Source of the DNA: Sipunculus nudus
Taxonomy: Eukaryota > Annelida > Sipuncula > Golfingiida > Sipunculidae
DNA: 64,000 nucleotides
Reading direction: 5' to 3'
Assembly: GCA_026874595.1 (NCBI GenBank)
Contig: CM049311.1
Coordinates: 64,273,953 to 64,337,952 of the forward strand
The stretch's first letter is position 1; every line of letters begins with the position of its first letter. A model generated the notes under the pieces. That model did no database searches, had not been told where the DNA came from, and saw nothing but the letters and a program-made list of their open reading frames with translations. Positions 11,903 through 26,600 of the stretch are shown here, one piece after another. A program made the position numbers and the translations under genes.

Positions 11903-12015
11903 AGACTGCAGGGTATGACGAGCGGCCTGCTATAGCTCACATGGAGCTCAAACTTATCCAGAACAAAGACTATATAGAAAACCCACAAATTTGTGTCAAG
12001 GCAACACCATTGTGA
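11903..12015 (+). CDS. Candidate terminal exon of an unrecognised plus-strand gene
   Basis: Acceptor TAACTCTTTGTTTCAG is followed by a frame open to TGA at 12013-12015. The translation includes AGYDERPAIAHMELKLIQNK and ends in ICVKATPL, which looks like real protein rather than translated AT-rich noise. The phase (two bases complete a codon) fits the donor at 6005. A polyadenylation signal AATAAA lies at 12259-12264. The family is not recognised; the gene would be convergent with the EF-hand gene ending at 14551. Confidence 0.5.
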
Positions 12016-13958
12016 CAGCACTGGTCTTCAGTTTGTAAAAATATATAGAAAAGAAAAATAATTCCTTAAAAATCAAACGTTACATTGTCCAGAATGAGTT
12101 AATATATTAGATAATATATGTTTAGGGGAAAGGCTGTTACTGCACATTGTCATTTGCTCACATCATAATGCCTCATATCTTCTTTATCTTTTATCTACCT
12201 CCAGATGTTTGTGATCCATGGCTGGTTATAACTTAATAATCATGGAATAATTTTAAATAATAAAATGATTGTATTTGTTAGGATTGATGTGAAATAGGCA
12301 ATATGTTGATTGATACTAGAAGGATATTAAACATTATTGATCACTCTTAATCAGTATAGAAATAATAACATCTCAGCAAAGTGGCACTGCATGAATGAGT
12401 TTATTTATTATAGTGTCATGTACAATAATACAAGATGAAGTACAGTTAATGTCTGCTTATAGTACCCAATACATACAAGTTCTCCTTGGAAAACATTGCA
12501 ACAGGTTTAAGGACTTTATCATTAAGTATACATATTTGATTGAAAGTACCTTACTGATAATAAATATGAACATGTATCCTGACAGTGAGTGTGATTTTCT
12601 CAATAACTGATTGCAAAAAAGGGGGCCAATTTTAAGAATAGAGAATTAGATCTTCATGTGCCTTAAAAATGTGAAAAAAAGAGATATCAGTTTGTCAGGG
12701 TTGGGGGTTATTAATTATGAGGGATGCCATAACTGTACATATAATTCATAGTTCAGTATAGAAATTAAAAGGTGTTAAATGTATTTTAGACATGTATCAA
12801 AACAAAGCAAGGGTCATTCTTAGTGATAAAGAAGGATGCAGTGTTCCTGGGCATCATAAAGGTCATAACTGCTATAGTCCTCATACTGAAAGTATATTTT
12901 TGCACCAGTAACAAGAGTCCAGTCCTTGCACAAAAATTATATTTCTTTCCAAAGTCAAATGACCATATTGGATCATTTGCAACAATATACAAAACGAGCA
13001 TTTCTGGATATAATTGAATATTTTAAACCCAAGTTGGATACTTTTGAGTTATTTTTGTTCAATTGTTTCCCAACCTATTAATCTAAGTGCTTCAATTTCC
13101 ATGTTTGCATGCACCAAGAAATATAACTACAGATCATGATTTTCAAGTGATAGTAAGAGTTGGTAAGAGATTAATCTAATAATACCTCTGCAGTATTCTT
13201 AAGAATATTTGAATAAAATATTGATGAATATTGTTCATGGTAGCATGAAAATGTTTCCTTGTAAATTTAAATTCATATTCATACCATCAGACAATTTAAC
13301 TATGTTATATTGACAAAAATCATTCACTTCTTTTTGAATACCAATGGAAGTCTTCAGTGAAACAACTGTAGAACATATATTAATTAATAAAACCTGCTGT
13401 GTATTATATGTACATTATGGTGATATTTTGTAATTTTAGGCAAAACTGAAACAATAAACAGATTTATGGCTATGGTCTTCTGTGGTATACTGAACCTGAA
13501 GCAAACATCTGAGATATTGTAATTGAGGTCACACCAAAATAATTATCCCTCTGAATCACATTTCATACATTTCATGAACCATTTTCTTTGCAATTAAACA
13601 CCAATCCTCTGTATTAAATTTGGCTAATCACTGTTCTTACCTCAATCCATTCAAAGAATTATTTTTGTTAATAATAAAAAAGAATTTCATACAAAAGGGT
13701 ATCACTGGAATTTTATTAAAATTTGTTGTTCAAATGTGCCATTTCAAGAATTGTAGCACATTTTTGTATCCTTTGTCAGTTGGCAAAATTCAATGCTTTT
13801 TTCAGTTCAAATTAAAAGAAACAATTGTCCCTCGCACAGGTTATCTGGTGTCGCCTGATTCAGAGTTGTAACTGTTCATAGAGTGGATGGCACATTGTGG
13901 GAGCAGTGGTTGGCTGAAAAATGCACAAACATAAAAAGACTACATGCTCATGGTTGAA
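12016..13958. other. Probable 3' UTR and intergenic sequence
   Basis: No coding exon recognised. It lies between two convergent genes; the plus-strand AATAAA at 12259-12264 could end the upstream one. Confidence 0.4.
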
Positions 13959-13964
13959 TTTATT
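13959..13964 (-). promoter_or_regulatory. Candidate polyadenylation signal of the EF-hand gene
   Basis: AATAAA on the minus strand about 590 bases past the stop codon at 14551. Position is plausible, but the hexamer is common in AT-rich DNA. Confidence 0.3.
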
Positions 13965-14550
13965 CTTTTCATAATGTTTCTTTGAACAGTTATCAGTATT
14001 TGTCCATATTTTCCAGCTAGCAGCTCTTGAAAACTCATCAACAATACATACCACTCTTCCTTAACAGTTGAAATACTCCAGCTTTCCATTGACTTCACAG
14101 TATAAAGTTCTGGTGCTCATATTCATGTATGCCACAATTACTGCTGCACTGAAACCATACATTACCCTACATCATTATAGATCTTGTATAAAGCTTGTTG
14201 TTCATTTATCTACAAAAATGGTCTTTCCAAAGGAAAATTCAAGTAGTGGTATGTTCTCCTGCAATGAAGTGCAAGAGGCATGATCTGCCAGTACCACAGG
14301 CACTTGTTTCCAGCACTAAAATGGCTGAGAAACAGTAAACACATAGAGTATGGGTGATATTCTTTTATAACTGGTATATAACTCATACTCAATGTGTTTA
14401 GGGTTTTTTAAGCCATGTAAGTGCTGGAAGGAGCGTGCCTGTGACCAGTACTACAAAGTGTCTTGCTTGGATTTTGTTCATAGTCCTCGTTTAATTTCCT
14501 GCCACTGAAGTTGGACAGTCTGTCCCAAACCCTGGCATTAGTTTCCTGGG

Positions 14551-14610
14551 TCAGCTTTGCACCTGTAGGTCAACAGTAAAGATGTTGTAGATCTCTTGAT
14601 CAGAAACAAA
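14551..14610 (-). CDS. EF-hand gene exon 5 (terminal)
   Basis: Strong acceptor TTTTCTTTGTTACAG, then 20 codons [19 protein letters not shown] and TGA. Starts in phase 0, matching the phase-0 donor of exon 4. It supplies the exiting helix of EF4 and a short tail, like the family's usual C-terminus. Confidence 0.8.
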   Translation of the reverse strand, partial: FVSDQEIYNIFTVDLQVQS

Positions 14611-17600
14611 CTGTAACAAAGAAAATATATATATTGGTGACCAAACAAACTACAGATCAAGATTATCTGTACTGAATTATGGCCACATTAGGATCTGCAT
14701 TGTCCACAATTAAAAAATGAGGTTTGCATGATGGACTGAACTTTTATGCAAACAGTAAACTAAATAATGCAAGGGCACACTTCAAAAGCAGATGTTGATC
14801 CAATCCATCTACCAACATTCAAATACTAACTCTTAGCTTAATCCTCACTTGTCTTAACAGTGTGGTATTCCTCCAGCAGATGTCAGCACAAGAGGTTCTG
14901 TTTTCTTGCATACAAATACTTACCAGAAAATGATCACGCACCTTTTTTAGGATCCAGATGAATGCCTACATCAAAGTGACTTTTATCTCCCCAAGTACAG
15001 GCTGTTTTGATGAACAATAAAACCTGTTTTAATGCCTTATGAATTTAAAGTTAAAGGAGGACCATTAGGGACTAACAAAAATGAAGAGGACTGACTTGTT
15101 TCAGACCAACATACGGAGGGGCAAAAACTAAGCTCATACATACAGGTAGGACTGACCTTAGCAGGTCTGATGAACTTAGTGTCAGTTTATATTACATGCA
15201 GTAAAAACTTTGGACTGAAAGGATATATGCATAGAAAATGGTACTGTAGAACAAAACATATTCTATCCTCACAGCCCGAACAAGTGAAACTCTTGTTCAT
15301 TACTTTTTGTACGTGTAATCCAATTTAAAGGCCACACAAAAAAAAGGTTTGTGGACTCTGAAAACAAAATGTGATGGTGCAATTTAATTATCTGTATAAG
15401 ACACATGGAAGTTTGCAAAGAAAAATACAAAATTTTGCTTCAGTTATTGCAACAGTGCAAAAAATCAACAACTTTCCAGGCCTTTAGGAATTTTTGTAAA
15501 TAATTGAACAAAAGCACAGATTACCAACGTTACAACAGACCTGGCCCTCATTTGTAAGTAAAAAAAAACCATGGGAAACAGCAGTTTTTAGCTCAACCGA
15601 CACTGTCATCTGAGCTATAGTTGTGGTCCAATGTCTGTTGTCCGTCCGTAGATGTTGCATGTTTTGAAACCGTAAGACCATGGAATCCAAAATTCAGCAT
15701 AATGTTAGATGTCCCCAAGATCTCCTACCAAGCCGAAAACTGGGTCTTTGCGACTTTGTTTCTTTGAGCAAATAAGGAAAAACTTCAATTTTTCTTATTA
15801 AAAACCTATTTTCACACTTCAGGACTGCCTAATATCAAAACCACTCATCTGTTTTTCCTCATATTTACCATAAATATTCCTCTATATAGTTCCTATGTAC
15901 ATGCCAGAAATTAGGTCTGTATTATATAATTTAAAAAAGTTATGGGCCCAGACATAATGCATTTTGTAAAAAATCAGGAAAGATATTTAATCACTTAACA
16001 CAAAACATGTTAAAGCTAAGGACTTTTTTCTAGTAATATAACTTTAATTAATCAAAATTAAATTGTATTACAAAAATTAAATCAAAATCTTTTAAATATA
16101 TTTTTTTTAAATTAGCAAATATAAAAAGATTGGTACCTTGAATTTTGCCCAATGGCATGTTTTTTCTTGTAAGTCCATTTGATTTAATTTTCACAGCCAG
16201 TTTACATATGGATTTAATCTGATGAATTTTGAAATTTGAAAGAATAAACTTTAAAAAGTCTAGTTTTTTAGAGGCCTTTATGTATTTGTATCTTTTAGCC
16301 CCATGACCCAATTTTTTTTACTACAGCTTTGCCTGGTAATCCAAAAATTGGCATAATGTCAGAATTGTCCCTAAGATCTCCTTCCAAGCCAAAAACTGGG
16401 TCTGTGCAACCTTTTTACTTTGAGAAATTAAGGAAAACCTCAATATTTTTTATTAAAATTAATTTTACACTTCAGGAATGCCTAATATCAAAACCACTTA
16501 CTTATTTTCTTCATATTATCAATAGATAATTGTCTGTATATAACCTATATACATGCCTGTAATTAGGTCAGTACTATATAATTAAAAAAAGTTATGGGCA
16601 CCCAATATAAGCAATTTGTATAAAAAGCAGGAAAGATAATTGATCAGTTAACACAATAAATGTTACAGCTAGGAACCTTTTTTTTTTCAGTAATATATGA
16701 CTGTGCTTTGTGTCTTGTAAAGCGCTTTTGATAACTATTTTGTTGAATTAGTGCTATATAAATTAAATATATTATATTATTATATTAATTTAAAAAAAAA
16801 AATAATTGTATACCCAAAATTAGTTCACCATTTTTAATTTTTTTAATTATTAGCAAAAATTTGAAAATGGAACCTTAATAATTAAATTTTGCCCAAATTT
16901 GACCTTGGCATGTTTTTTTTCTTTTAAGTACATTTGATTTAATTTTCAGAGCCAGGAGACATTTGGCTTTAATTTCCTGGCTCAGTAGAAAGGGACTTAA
17001 AATGATTTGATTTGTTTCTGAATTTTTCTGCCTGTTTTAAATATTGAATAATTATGAATAAACTTTTTTTTCCTGTAAACACTGTTGAATTAAATTCCAT
17101 ATCCTGTATGTATATTCAAGGTGTTGTAACTCTTACCATCCTCTTACCCCACTCACTAAGTCCCAGCTCCTTGGCACTGTGAATAATAGTTCTATTGTTA
17201 TAGCATAAAATTTAATAATTAAAGAAAATTTATACAGAGAGACAGAGATGTTGTTACTCCCATCATAACCCCCCTTCCTCCCCTCCCCCCCCCCCCCCCC
17301 CCAATGAAGTCCTTCCACCTGTGGAGTGGGGATGTTATGGCAACTGTATACATATCATAAAATAGAAATAAAAGTTTATTAAAAAAATTGGATCTCATTA
17401 GACAAATTTGTAAACTGTTGAACTGTCAACAGCTTATCAAAAAAGTAACCATTGGAAACACATGGTCAGTTCTCAAAATATTTTTTTGCAACAATTTCTT
17501 CAATCATATCAACCAACCATGGCTTAGGTTACCTCTTGCTCTCAGACTTTATCTACATTTCATAATATTTTAGATTTTATCCGTCCAGATGTTTAAGTAC

Positions 17601-20600
17601 TGTTGAATGCTCTGCCCCTCTCTTTCCTCTCCTCTCTCTACATCCACCCCTCCTTGCTGCCTCAGCCTCAGTAAACAAGAACAAGATGAATCAGATGTAT
17701 TCATATTTTTATATTTTGTATAACTATTTGTCCATAGGTACCTATGTTCATGCCAGAAATTATGTCAATATTCAGGTTATTTCATATATCATTTACTCAC
17801 ATATTACATTATATTCCTGTACAATAGCCCAACATGTCCATGATATTCATAAGCTTTATCGACTGGATATAGTATCACAATAGTGATACATTTATAGTCA
17901 AATCAAAATCAGCTGAGTGCCGTGACCCATGGGTCCATGGTTTTTGTGTGGGTCTGTGGGGTTAAATACTTCTGTAGGTCTCAAGGAAGTACATCACATG
18001 AGGCCAGTAATGTAAATGTAAACTGTACCTGATAAAACTCCTCCTGTAACATCTCTCCTGGCGTCTGTAACTGAGGGCCGTGTAAGACTTGGTGAGCGAT
18101 GCTCAGGATCTGATCATCGCTAAGGGAGCGGCTGTACAACAACTTCAGCCAACGAAACAGCTCCTCATGCTGAAGCTTCTGCTGGTCATGGATATCCAGA
18201 CACATAAAGGAAACTGTGATACAGAAAATCATAGCAGATACTACACAGGCAGCTAACTGGTCATGGACATCCTGACACATCAAAGAAACTGTGATACAGA
18301 TTATCATAGCAGATACTACACAGGCAGCTAACTGGTCACGGACATCCTGACACATAAGGGAAACTGTGATACAGATAATCATGGCAGATACTACACACAG
18401 AAAGTTAACTGGTCATGGTCATCCTGACACATAAAGGAAACTGTGATACAGATAATCATAGCAGATACTACACACAGAAAGCTAACTGGTCAAGGACATC
18501 CTGACACATAAAGGAAACTGTGATACAGATAATCATAGCAGATACTACACACAGAAAGCTAACTGGTCATGGACATCCTGACACATAAAGGAAACTGTGA
18601 TACAGATAATCATAGCAGATACTACACAGGCAGCTAACTGGTCATGGACATCCTGACACATAAAGGAAACTGTGATACAGAAAATCATAGCAGATACTAC
18701 ACACAGAAAGCCAACTGGTCATGGTCATCCTGACACATAAAGGAAACTGTGATACAGATAATCATAGCAGATACTACACAGGCAGCTAACTGGTCATGGA
18801 CATCCAGACACATAAAGGAAACTGTGATACAGATAATCATAGCAGATACTACACAGGCAGCTAACTGGTCATGGTCATCCTGACACATAAAGGAAACTGT
18901 GATACAGATAATCATAGCAAATACTACACACAGAAAGCTAACTGGTCATGGTCATCCTGACACATAAAAGAAACTGTGATACAGATAATCATAGCAGATA
19001 CTACACACAGAAAGCTAAATGGTCATGGACATCCTGACACATAAAGGAAACTGTGATACAGATAACCATAGCAGATACTACACAGGCAGCTAACTGGTCA
19101 TAGACATCCTGACACATAAAGGAAACTGTGATACAGATAATCATAGCAGATACTACACACAGAAAGCTAACTGGTCATGGACATCCTGACACATAAAGGA
19201 AACTGTGATACAGATAATCATAGCAGATACTACACAGGCAGCTAACTGGTCATGGTCATCCTGACACATAAAGGAAACTGTGATACAGATAATCATAGCA
19301 GATACTACACACAGAAAGCTAACTGGTCATGGACATCCTGACACATAAAGGAAACTGTAATACAGATAATCATAGCAGATACTACACAGGCAGCTAACTG
19401 GTCATGGAAATCCTGACACATAAAGGAAACTGTGATACAGATAATCATAGCAGATACTACACAGGCAGCTAACTGGTCATGGAAATCCTGACACATAAAG
19501 GAAACTGTGATACAGATAATCATAGCAGATACTACACAGGCAGCTAACTGGTCATGGACATCCTGACACATAAAGGAAACTGTGATACAGATAATCATAG
19601 CAGATACTACACAGGCAGCTAACTGGTCATGGAAATCCTGACACATAAAGGAAACTGTGATACAGATAATCATAGCAGATACTACACAGGCAGCTAACTG
19701 GTCATGGAAATCCTGACACATAAAGGAAACTGTGATACAGATAATCATAGCAGATACTACACAGGCAGCTAACTGGTCATGGACATCCTGACACATAAAG
19801 AAAACTGTGATACAGATAATCATAGCAGATACTACACAGGCAGCTAACTGGTCATGGTCATCCTGACACATAAAGGAAACTGTGATACAGAAAATCATAG
19901 CAGATACTACACAGGCAGCTAATTGGTCATGGACATCCTGACACATAAAAGAAACTGTGATACAGATAATCATAGCAGATACTACACACAGAAAGCTAAC
20001 TGGTCATGGTCATCCTGACACATAAAGGAAACTGTGATACAGATAATCATAGCAGATACTACACACAGAAAGCTAACTGGTCATGGTCATCCTGACACAT
20101 AAAGGAAACTGTGATACAGATAATCATAGCAGATACTACACACAGAAAGCTAACTGGTCATGGACATCCTGACACATAAAGGAAACTGTGATACAGATAA
20201 TCATAGCAGATACTACACACAGAAAGCTAACTGGTCATGGTCATCCTGACACATAAAGGAAACTGTGATACAGATAATCATAGCAGATACTACACCAGAA
20301 AGCTAACTGGTCATGGTCATCCTGACACATAAAGGAAACTGTGATACAGATAATCATAGCAGATACTACACAGGCAGCTAACTGGTCATCGACATCCTGA
20401 CACATAAAGGAAACTGTGATACAGATAATCATAGCAGATACTACACAGGCAGCTAACTGGTCATGGTCATCCTGACACATAAAGGAAACTGTGATACAGA
20501 TAACCATAGCAGATACTACATAGGCAGCTAATTGGTCATGGTCATCCTGACACATAAAGGAAACTGTGACACAGATAATCATAGCAGATACTTTATAGGC

Positions 20601-23600
20601 AGCTAACTGGTCATGGTCATCCTGACACATAAAGGAAACTGTGATACAGATAACCATAGCAGATACTTCATAGGCAGCTAACTGGTCATGGTCATCCTGA
20701 CACATAAAGGAAACTGTGATACAGATAACCATAGCAGATACTACACAGGCAGCTCACCGGTCATGGACATCCTGACACATCAAAGAAACTGTGATACAGA
20801 TTATCATAGCAGATACTACACAGGCAGCTAACTGGTCATGGACATCCTGACACATAAAAGAAACTGTGATACAGATAACCATAGCAGATACTACACAGGC
20901 AGCTAACTGGTCATGGACATCCTGACACATCAAGGAAACTGTGATACAGAAAATCATAGCAGATACTACACACAGAAAGCTAACTGGTCATGGTCATCCT
21001 GACACATAAAGGAAACTGTGATACAGATAATCATAGCAGATACTACACAGGCAGCTAACTGGTCATAGACATCCTGACACATAAAGGAAACTGTGATACA
21101 GATAATCATAGCAAATACTACACACAGAAAGCTAACTGGTCATGGTCATCCTGACACATAAAAGAAACTGTGATACAGATAATCATAGCAGATACTACAC
21201 ACAGAAAGCTAAATGGTCATGGACATCCTGACACATAAAGGAAACTGTGATACAGATAATCATAGCAGATACTACACAGGCAGCTAACTGGTCATGGACA
21301 TCCTGACACATAAAGGAAACTGTGATACAGATAACCATAGCAGATACTACACAGGCAGCTAACTGGTCATGGTCATCCTGACACATAAAGGAAACTGTGA
21401 TACAGATAATCATAGCAAATACTACACACAGAAAGCTAACTGGTCATGGTCATCCTGACACATAAAAGAAACTGTGATACAGATAATCATAGCAAATACT
21501 ACACACAGAAAGCTAAATGGTCATGGACATCCTGACACATAAAGGAAACTGTGATACAGATAATCATAGCAAATACTACACACAGAAAGCTAAATGGTCA
21601 TGGACATCCTGACACATAAAGGAAACTGTGATACAGATTACCATAGCAGATACTACACAGGCAGCTAACTGGTCATAGACATCCTGACACATAAAGGAAA
21701 CTGTGATACAGATAATCATAGCAAATACTACACACAGAAAGCTAACTGGTCATGGTCATCCTGACACATAAAGGAAACTGTGATACAGATAATCATAGCA
21801 AATACTACACACAGAAAGCTAACTGGTCATGGTCATCCTGACACATAAAGGAAACTGTGATACAGATAACCATAGCAGATACTACACAGGCAGCTCACCG
21901 GTCATGGACATCCTGACACATCAAAGAAACTGTGATACAGATTATCATAGCAGATACTACACAGGCAGCTAACTGGTCATGGACATCCTGACACATAAAG
22001 GAAACTGTGATACAGATAATCATAGCAGATACTACACAGGCAGCTAACTGGTCATGGTCATCCTGACACATAAAGGAAACTGTGATACAGATAATCATAG
22101 CAGATACTACACACAGAAAGCTAAATGGTCATGGACATCCTGACACATAAAAGAAACTGTGATACAGATAACCATAGCAGATACTACACAGGCAGCTAAC
22201 TGGTCATGGACATCCTGACACATAAAGGAAACTGTGATACAGATAATCATAGCAAATACTACACACAGAAAGCTAACTGGTCATGGTCATCCTGACACAT
22301 AAAAGAAACTGTGATACAGATAATCATAGCAGATACTACACACAGAAAGCTAAATGGTCATGGACATCCTGACACATAAAGGAAACTGTGATACAGATAA
22401 TCATAGCAGATACTACACAGGCAGCTAACTGGTCATGGACATCCTGACACATAAAGGAAACTGTGATACAGATAACCATAGCAGATACTACACAGGCAGC
22501 TAACTGGTCATGGTCATCCTGACACATAAAGGAAACTGTGATACAGATAATCATAGCAAATACTACACACAGAAAGCTAACTGGTCATGGTCATCCTGAC
22601 ACATAAAAGAAACTGTGATACAGATAATCATAGCAGATACTACACACAGAAAGCTAAATGGCCATGGACATCCTGACACATAAAGGAAACTGTGATACAG
22701 ATAACCATAGCAGATACTACACAGGCAGCTAACTGGTCATAGACATCCTGACACATAAAGGAAACTGTGATACAGATAATCATAGCAAATACTACACACA
22801 GAAAGCTAACTGGTCATGGTCATCCTGACACATAAAGGAAACTGTGATACAGATAATCATAGCAAATACTACACACAGAAAGCTAACTGGTCATGGTCAT
22901 CCTGACACATAAAAGAAACTGTGATACAGATAATCATAGCAGATACTACACACAGAAAGCTAAATGGTCATGGACATCCTGACACATAAAGGAAACTGTG
23001 ATACAGATAACCATAGCAGATACTACACAGGCAGCTAACTGGTCATAGACATCCTGACACATAAAGGAAACTGTGATACAGATAATCATAGCAAATACTA
23101 CACACACAGAAAGCTCACTGGTCATCGTCATCCTGACACATAAAAGAAACTGTGATACAGATAATCATAGCAGATACTACACACAGAAAGCTAAATGGCA
23201 TGGACATCCTGACACATAAAGGAAACTGTGATACAGATAACCATAGCAGATACTACACAGGCAGCTAACTGGTCATGGACATCCTGACACATAAAGGAAA
23301 CTGTGATACAGATAATCATAGACATTAAAGGATACTTCATATAGGCACTAACTTAATGGTTCATCAGTGGCAGATCAAGGGGGGGGGGTGTCTGTGGGAG
23401 CTATAGCTCCCCCAAAGAGTCTGGCCTCTGAGAAAAAAAAACCTATACATGCTGCTGTGCTGGTTACACATGTGAAGGTGACTTTGAAAAATAAGCGTTA
23501 CTATATAAACTGTGCATGTAAACAATATCATTAAATTAAAATGGTGATCCTATTATTTATAATATCATTTATATAATTTTTTTTATTATTAGTGAGTTGT

Positions 23601-26600
23601 TCCTTGGTGTATAGTTACACATATAGTTGAAAATAATGAATAATACATAGTTATAGTTATACGTTCCATGAGTAATTTGCTAGATTGTACTTCAACCCAA
23701 AGATTTCATTCTAAGCTATAACTTCCTTCCCACTAACCCACTCTGCCTTCCCCGATCCCAGGTTTGCATACAACACTCTGCGACATAAAAGTGCCCCCCC
23801 CAAAAAAAACTCCTGGATCCACCGCTGTGGACTATATAGACACTGGATACAGGGGAGTACATAATACCTCTGTATTTCACAAAAATAATCAATTCGCCTG
23901 TCAAAATTATAAATGCGCCTGTGTTGAAAGGCAGGGAACTGATAAAATAAAATGTATTCAACTAAAACTGGTATAGAAAAATGTTGCCTTTGAATCTTGT
24001 AACACTAAAATAATATACAGATAGGGTTCATATTTAAAATTTGTTCACACCAGCACATGAATACTCCATCCTGCAACCCTACTTCATACATATATGGATT
24101 GGATAGCATTTAAAGTGTATTGACATCAATTCCATTGGCTACAAGAAATGTAATATGTGCATGTAAAGCAGTTATCTGTAAAATAATGATTGGAGACCAA
24201 TGGAGTATTCAAAGCTTCAAATTCCTTCAGTGTAAATGACAACATTAAGAATGTATTCATCATATATTTAAGTATGCTTACCAGTAACACTCATATAGGG
24301 TTGTCATATTTAATAAAGGACTTTTAAAATTTGCCCTGACAAAAGACCGATATGAAAGAGAAAAGGAACCCTTGGCAATAATTATCATAACCAGAGTACA
24401 AGAATGATTAGCAAGATACCAAAACAAAAGTTACAGAGACAAAATGTGAGGGTTCATCATGCCCTGGAATAGAATTTCATCTGAAAGTAAGGTTGGAGAA
24501 CATCTGCTCTTGCCACAGATTAAAAGGGAGTTTCTTTTATTATACAAAATAATCAGTTTTACAAATCATTATCCTTGTATTTATTATCATAATTTATTTA
24601 AAGGGAAAATCACTGAATAAAGAAATGACAAAAGACTGTTGTAACAGTTCTTTCTATAACATAACACGAGAATTATCTGCTAAATTTAGCATAAAAATTC
24701 TTAAAATTGGCCTGTTTCACTTTACAAAATTTAATTTAAAGAAAAAGCGCTCACATTGCTTTTTGGCATTTATAGATGTTTTAGAGCTCAGGGCTGCCCA
24801 AAAGTAAAGAAACTCTTCTGGAAAAATTCTCATAGTTTCTCTGCTAATAAACTTGCTGGCCACTAAAGGAGCCACTGGACATACTGCTAACTCTGGTATA
24901 GTTAGCAGAATATCATATGGTATTCCTTCTGTCCCCCTCTCAGAGGTGTCATAAAAAGAGTAACGCTCCAGTAACTTCCCAATTTCTCGGTCATCAACTG
25001 CAAAAGATACAAATGACAGATAATATGTCAACATGTGGTTCATGCAGATCCCTAGTCTCATTACTGCAGTAATTAGATCTTAAAGTAAATATGGTAATAG
25101 GAATGGCATTTCCTGTAAATATGGTAACAGGAATGGCATTTCCTCTTTATTTGAAAAATCAACTTATTGCATTATTATATTTATTGTACCTGGGTTTAAC
25201 ATTTACAGTTACCCACTTGCCCTTTCAAGTAAAAGCTCCAGAAAGTTTTGGTACTTAAGGCAACAAAAAGGGGTTCCCACTTGCCTGAATGGTTGTCCAC
25301 TTGATTAAAAACTAAACTTCAGTTTTTTTATTTAATAAAACTTATAAATCTTAAATTACCTGTATGTTTATCTTTGCAAATTCTTGAGTGGAATATTATT
25401 AACAAACATCTGAACTGGTTTCATAAAGACTTACATGCTATATCAAATGCAACACATTCATGTTCAACATGTAACGGTGCGGAGAAATAGAGGGGGGCCA
25501 GAAATTTTTAGAGTTTAGGGACATGTTTTCAACAATGGGGCTGGACCAGGTTTAATTGTTTAAAAAGAGACGCATGTGGTGAACTGACGGCAGGAATGGA
25601 CTTTTCTGAGTTACCCAGTAGTACTAGTGCCGTCGCTAGGTGGCGCGGTCAGTGCAGAGGCACGCTGGGACCGTGTAACCTGGATCGCCTGCCAGTCGCC
25701 ATTTTCTTTTCGAATAAACGAGTGCCTTCCTGACACCTCATCCGCTTTTCACTGATTTACCCCTCTGACTTTGCAGACCTCCACGCCCGGGGTAACATTT
25801 TGGGGGCTCGTCCGGGATAGAGACTGAAGAAGATCCAGCTCCACAGTGGCGTTACGCTAGTGCCATAGCAGGATGGAAGAGCGACGTGCCCAGCTAGTGG
25901 TTGAATTGAGGCGTCAGCTGTATACCGTGGATCCACAGCATGCATGTAAGGTCGCCCAGCACTGTGGAATTGGAACCAAGGACCTGTCAGATGCAGAGAT
26001 CCTTCAGTCGGTGGAGGCAGAGATCACCAAGAGCGAGGGGGAAGCGGACAAGGGAATCAAGTGGCTCTTACAACAACTTGAGCTGATTCGTGAGTCTTCA
26101 TCAAAGAGTGGAGCCACTAGTAGCACTTACCATAAACTTGCTGGGTGGCATAAAGACTTCAAACTCAGTGGACAAATTGGTGAAGGGGGAAATAGCCTAG
26201 CGTATATGGGTTTTCTCCGTCAGGTAAATACAGGTCAGGAGAGAGGGTACTCGGAGACTGAAATTGTTGATGGTATTATCCGTGGTATTCAGCCAGCTTC
26301 CCGCCTCAGGGGTTATCTGGAGGGGCGTGATGACTTGTCCCTGAAGGTTGTGTTTTCTATCGTCAGAACATTTTATAAGGAACCTAGTGCAACTGAACTG
26401 TTTCAAGAACTTTGTACCCTTTCACAAAATGGAAAGGAGACACCTCAGGAGTTTCTCTTCAGAGCTTTAGAACTGAAACAGAAAATTCATTTCGCAGACA
26501 AGGAAAATGTTACTAAGTATGATTCAGCTTTGGTTAAGGGACAGTTCAATCAATCAATTTCTGTTGGAATCCGAGACGATAGACTGCGTGCTGAACTTGA

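Larger units (their letters stand above)
14611..18028 (-). other. Intron 4 of the EF-hand gene
   Basis: About 3.4 kb, AT-rich, bounded by GTACAG (18028-18023) and TTACAG (14611). It holds two tandem copies of a dispersed repeat (15585-16990), a C-run near 17286 and a pyrimidine-rich stretch at 17610-17660. Confidence 0.75.
18214..23321 (-). repeat. ~67-copy minisatellite of 75- and 77-bp units amplifying a splice acceptor
   Basis: On the gene's sense strand each unit runs ATGATTATCTGTATCACAG, then TTTCCTTTATGTGTCAGGAT, then GTCCATGACCAG, then TTAGCTGCCTGTGTAGTATC. The acceptor and following 32 bases equal the start of exon 4 with about two mismatches. The 75-bp type keeps the reading frame (25 codons per unit, [18 protein letters not shown]...). 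The 77-bp type replaces GCTGCCTGTG by GCTTTCTGTGTG and breaks it. Units differ mainly at one codon (GTC/GAC/TTC). The array ends abruptly at 23321. Confidence 0.95.

Noticed and set aside
18697-23131. Many minus-strand open frames of 25-residue repeats ([17 protein letters not shown]...)
   Set aside because: They follow from a 75-bp (25-codon) tandem unit and are cut by 77-bp variants. Treated as a minisatellite, not as separate protein genes.
18214-23321. CRISPR array
   Set aside because: Head-to-tail repeats without unique spacers, in a eukaryotic intron.
24717-24754. Ending of exon 3 at TGA 24717 as the true C-terminus
   Set aside because: A good donor (GTGAGC) precedes it and gives an in-phase join to exon 4 and a complete four-EF-hand protein. 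Kept only as an alternative.
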